The position numbers were made by a program, and so were the translations under genes. From Ulva prolifera (lineage: Eukaryota > Chlorophyta > Ulvophyceae > Ulvales > Ulvaceae): a stretch of DNA of 64,000 nucleotides. The stretch is taken from NCBI GenBank assembly GCA_023078555.1, contig CM041197.1:12063257-12127256 (forward strand), given 5' to 3'. The notes under the pieces are model-generated. The model was not told where the DNA came from, did no database searches, and saw nothing but the letters and a program-made list of their open reading frames with translations. Position 1 is the first letter of the stretch. Every line of letters starts with the position of its first letter. Shown one piece after another: positions 61,301 to 64,000 of the stretch.

Positions 61301-62640
61301 ATCAGTGTACGTAAGTCCCGAGCACCATACATAAGTCCCGAGCATTGTACGTAAGTCCCGAGCAGTGTACGTAAGTACCGAGCACCATACATAAGTCCCG
61401 AGCATTGTACGTAAGTCCCGAGCACCATACGTAAGTCCCGAGCAGTGTACGTAAGTCCCGAGCAGTGTACGTAAGTCCCGAGCACCATACATAAGTCCCG
61501 ATCAGTGTACGTAAGTCCCGAGCAGTGTACATAAGTCCCGAGCACCATACATAAGTCCCTAGCATTGTACGTAAGTCCCGAGCAGTGTGCGTAAGTCCCG
61601 AGCAGTGTACATAAGTCCCGAGCACCATACATAAGTCCCTAGCATTGTACGTAAGTCCCGAGCAGTGTGCGTAAGTCCCGAGCAGTGTACGTAAGTCCCG
61701 AGCACCATACATAAGTCCCTAGCAGTGTACGTAAGTCCCGAGCAGTGTACGTAAGTCCCGAGCAGTGTACGTAAGTCCCGAGCACCATACATAAGTCCCG
61801 AGCAGTGTACGTAAGTCCCGAGCACCATACAAAAGTCCCGAGCATTGTACGTAAGTCCCGAGCAGTGTACGTAAGTACCGAGCACCATACATAAGTCCCG
61901 AGCATTGTACGTAAGTCGCGAGCACCATACGTAAGTCCCGAGCAGTGTACGTAAGTCCCGAGCAGTGTACGTAAGTCCCGAGCACCATACATAAGTCCCG
62001 AGCAGTGTACGTAAGTCCCGAGCAGTGTACATAAGTCCCGAGCACCATACATAAGTCCCTAGCATTGTACGTAAGTCCCGAGCAGTGTGCGTAAGTCCCG
62101 AGCAGTGTACGTAAGTCCCGAGCACCATACATAAGTCCCCAGCAGTGTACGTAAGTCCCGAGCACCATACATAAGTCCCGAGCAGTGTACGTAAGTCCCG
62201 AGCACCATACAAAAGTCCCGAGCATTGTACGTAAGTCCCGAGCAGTGTACGTAAGTCCCGAGCAGTGTACGTAAGTCCCGAGCACCATACATAAGTCCCG
62301 AGCAGTGTACGTAAGTCCCGAGCACCATACATAAGTCCCTAGCAGTGTACGTAAGTCCCGAGCACCATACATAAGTCCCGAGCAGTGTACGTAAGTCCCG
62401 AGCACCATACATAAGTCCCGAGCAGTGTACGTAAGTCCCGAGCACCATACATAAGTCCCGAGCATTGTACGTAAGTCCCGAGCACCATACGTAAGTCCCG
62501 AGCAGTGTACGTAAGTCCCGAGCACCATACGTAAGTCCCGAGCAGTGTACGTAAGTCCCGAGCAGTGTACGTAAGTCCCGAGCACCATACATAAGTCCCG
62601 ATCAGTGTACGTAAGTCCCGATCAGTGTACGTAAGTCCCG

Positions 62641-64000
62641 AGCAGTGTACGTAAGTCCCGAGCACCATACATAAGTCCCGAGCATTGTACGTAAGTCCCG
62701 AGCAGTGTACGTAAGTACCGAGCACCATACATAAGTCCCGAGCATTGTACGTAAGTCCCGAGCACCATACGTAAGTCCCGAGCAGTGTACGTAAGTCCCG
62801 AGCAGTGTACGTAAGTCCCGAGCACCATACATAAGTCCCGATCAGTGTACGTAAGTCCCGAGCAGTGTACATAAGTCCCGAGCACCATACATAAGTCCCT
62901 AGCATTGTACGTAAGTCCCGAGCAGTGTACGTAAGTCCCGAGCAGTGTACGTAAGTCCCGAGCACCATACATAAGTCCCGAGCAGTGTACGTAAGTCCCG
63001 AGCACCATACAAAAGTCCCGAGCATTGTACGTAAGTCCCGAGCAGTGTACGTAAGTACCGAGCACCATACATAAGTCCCGAGCATTGTACGTAAGTCCCG
63101 AGCACCATACGTAAGTCCCGAGCAGTGTACGGAAGTCCCGAGCAGTGTACGTAAGTCCCGAGCACCATACATAAGTCCCGATCAGTGTACGTAAGTCCCG
63201 AGCAGTGTACATAAGTCCCGAGCACCATACATAAGTCCCTAGCATTGTACGTAAGTCCCGAGCAGTGTGCGTAAGTCCCGAGCAGTGTACGTAAGTCCCG
63301 AGCACCATACATAAGTCCCTAGCAGTGTACGTAAGTCCCGAGCACCATACATAAGTCCCGAGCAGTGTACGTAAGTCCCGAGCACCATACAAAAGTCCCG
63401 AGCATTGTACGTAAGTCCCGAGCAGTGTACGTAAGTCCCGAGCAGTGTACGTAAGTCCCGAGCACCATACATAAGTCCCGAGCACCATACATAAGTCCCG
63501 AGCAGTGTACGTAAGTCCCGAGCACCATACAAAAGTCCCGAGCATTGTACGTAAGTCCCGAGCAGTGTACGTAAGTACCGAGCACCATACATAAGTCCCG
63601 AGCATTGTACGTAAGTCCCGAGCACCATACGTAAGTCCCGAGCAGTGTACGTAAGTCCCGAGCAGTGTACGTAAGTCCCGAGCACCATACATAAGTCCCG
63701 ATCAGTGTACGTAAGTCCCGAGCAGTGTACGTAAGTCCCGAGCACCATACATAAGTCCCTAGCAGTGTACGTAAGTCCCGAGCACCATACATAAGTCCCG
63801 ATCAGTGTACGTAAGTCCCGAGCAGTGTACATAAGTCCCGAGCACCATACATAAGTCCCTAGCATTGTACGTAAGTCCCGAGCAGTGTACGTAAGTCCCG
63901 AGCAGTGTACGTAAGTCCCGAGCACCATACATAAGTCCCGAGCAGTGTACGTAAGTCCCGAGCACCATACATAAGTCCCTAGCAGTGTACGTAAGTCCCG
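62641..64000 (+). repeat. B-array block, second member of the 17,920-bp pair
   Basis: Partner of 44721-46080. The match continues to the window edge, so its right limit is unknown. Because the gap and error-rich zone lie between the members, a false duplication in the assembly is as likely as a real one. Confidence 0.75.

Larger units (their letters stand above)
33508..64000. repeat. Macro-repeat unit, copy 3 (incomplete, expanded arrays)
   Basis: It starts with the same bases as the other copies, but its A array is 1,164 bp (12 units of 97) longer and its B array is still running at the window end, more than 22.8 kb long against 8.06 kb in copies 1 and 2. Its spacer 1 is nearly identical to the others; visible differences include A for G at about 37333, G for A at about 40572, and a 44-base poly-C tract. 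Spacer 2 is not reached. The array contains a 319-base gap and an error-rich zone, so its true length is uncertain. Confidence 0.9.
41172..64000 (+). repeat. Minisatellite B, more than 22.8 kb (copy 3, continues past window)
   Basis: The first ~985 bp (to about 42157) follow copies 1 and 2, with private changes such as GCAGAGTACG and GTAACTCCCG. After that the order of variants is different. New variants appear: GTAAGTACCG, ATACAAAAGTCC, GTCTTGAGC, GCACCATACG, CATAAATAAG. The array includes a noisy zone (about 49392-58330) and a 319-base gap, and it reaches the end of the window without a boundary. Confidence 0.95.

Noticed and set aside
6487-64000. Long minus-strand ORFs with a 20-residue period in the B arrays
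   Set aside because: They follow from a 20-bp unit without reverse stops. The same peptide is read in every frame, and the frames end wherever CCCTAG occurs. One run crosses the N gap.

Overview
The window is eukaryotic, almost certainly nuclear, and consists almost entirely of repeats. No gene of a recognisable family is present. The basic object is a macrosatellite-like unit of about 16.75 kb in head-to-tail tandem: copy 1 at 1-16751, copy 2 at 16752-33507, and copy 3 from 33508, which runs off the end of the window. A GTGAGT donor and a TGCAG acceptor bound a short candidate intron at 5478-5579. The spacers are GC-rich with many TGCATG-like words, and a TGTAA word lies near 5144. This loosely suits a chlorophyte green alga, but nothing diagnostic (rRNA, organelle gene, telomere) is present, so the assignment is a low-confidence inference.

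Each copy has four blocks in fixed order. (1) Minisatellite A has a 97-bp unit, with 20 units in copies 1 and 2 and 32 in copy 3. (2) A non-tandem spacer of about 4.5 kb holds two palindromes with a shared core, a pure poly-C tract, a G/T-rich stretch with a G-quadruplex motif, and the best coding candidate, a small possibly spliced ORF of unknown family. (3) Minisatellite B has a 20-bp unit in two main states, 403 units in copies 1 and 2 and more than 22.8 kb in copy 3. It is bounded by an imperfect inverted repeat in copies 1 and 2. (4) A second spacer of about 2.2 kb carries a third palindrome with the same core, an AT-rich TATA-like stretch, a short poly-C tract and a run of three hairpins.

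By eye the spacers of the three copies differ by only a few substitutions plus poly-C length. Copies 1 and 2 also match through the whole B array, apart from three single-base indels and isolated substitutions. Copy 3 shares only the first ~1 kb of B and then follows a different order of unit variants. Its A array has gained a 12-unit internal duplication. The arrays therefore turn over much faster than the spacers, or the spacers are being homogenised.

The very long open frames in this window (up to ~1,080 codons across A and ~890 on the minus strand of B) follow from stop-poor repeat units whose length is not a multiple of three, and I do not annotate them as genes. About 49.4-58.3 kb is full of single-base indels and surrounds a 319-base N gap at 54514-54832. 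That part is best read as unpolished assembly. Array length and order downstream of it are unreliable.
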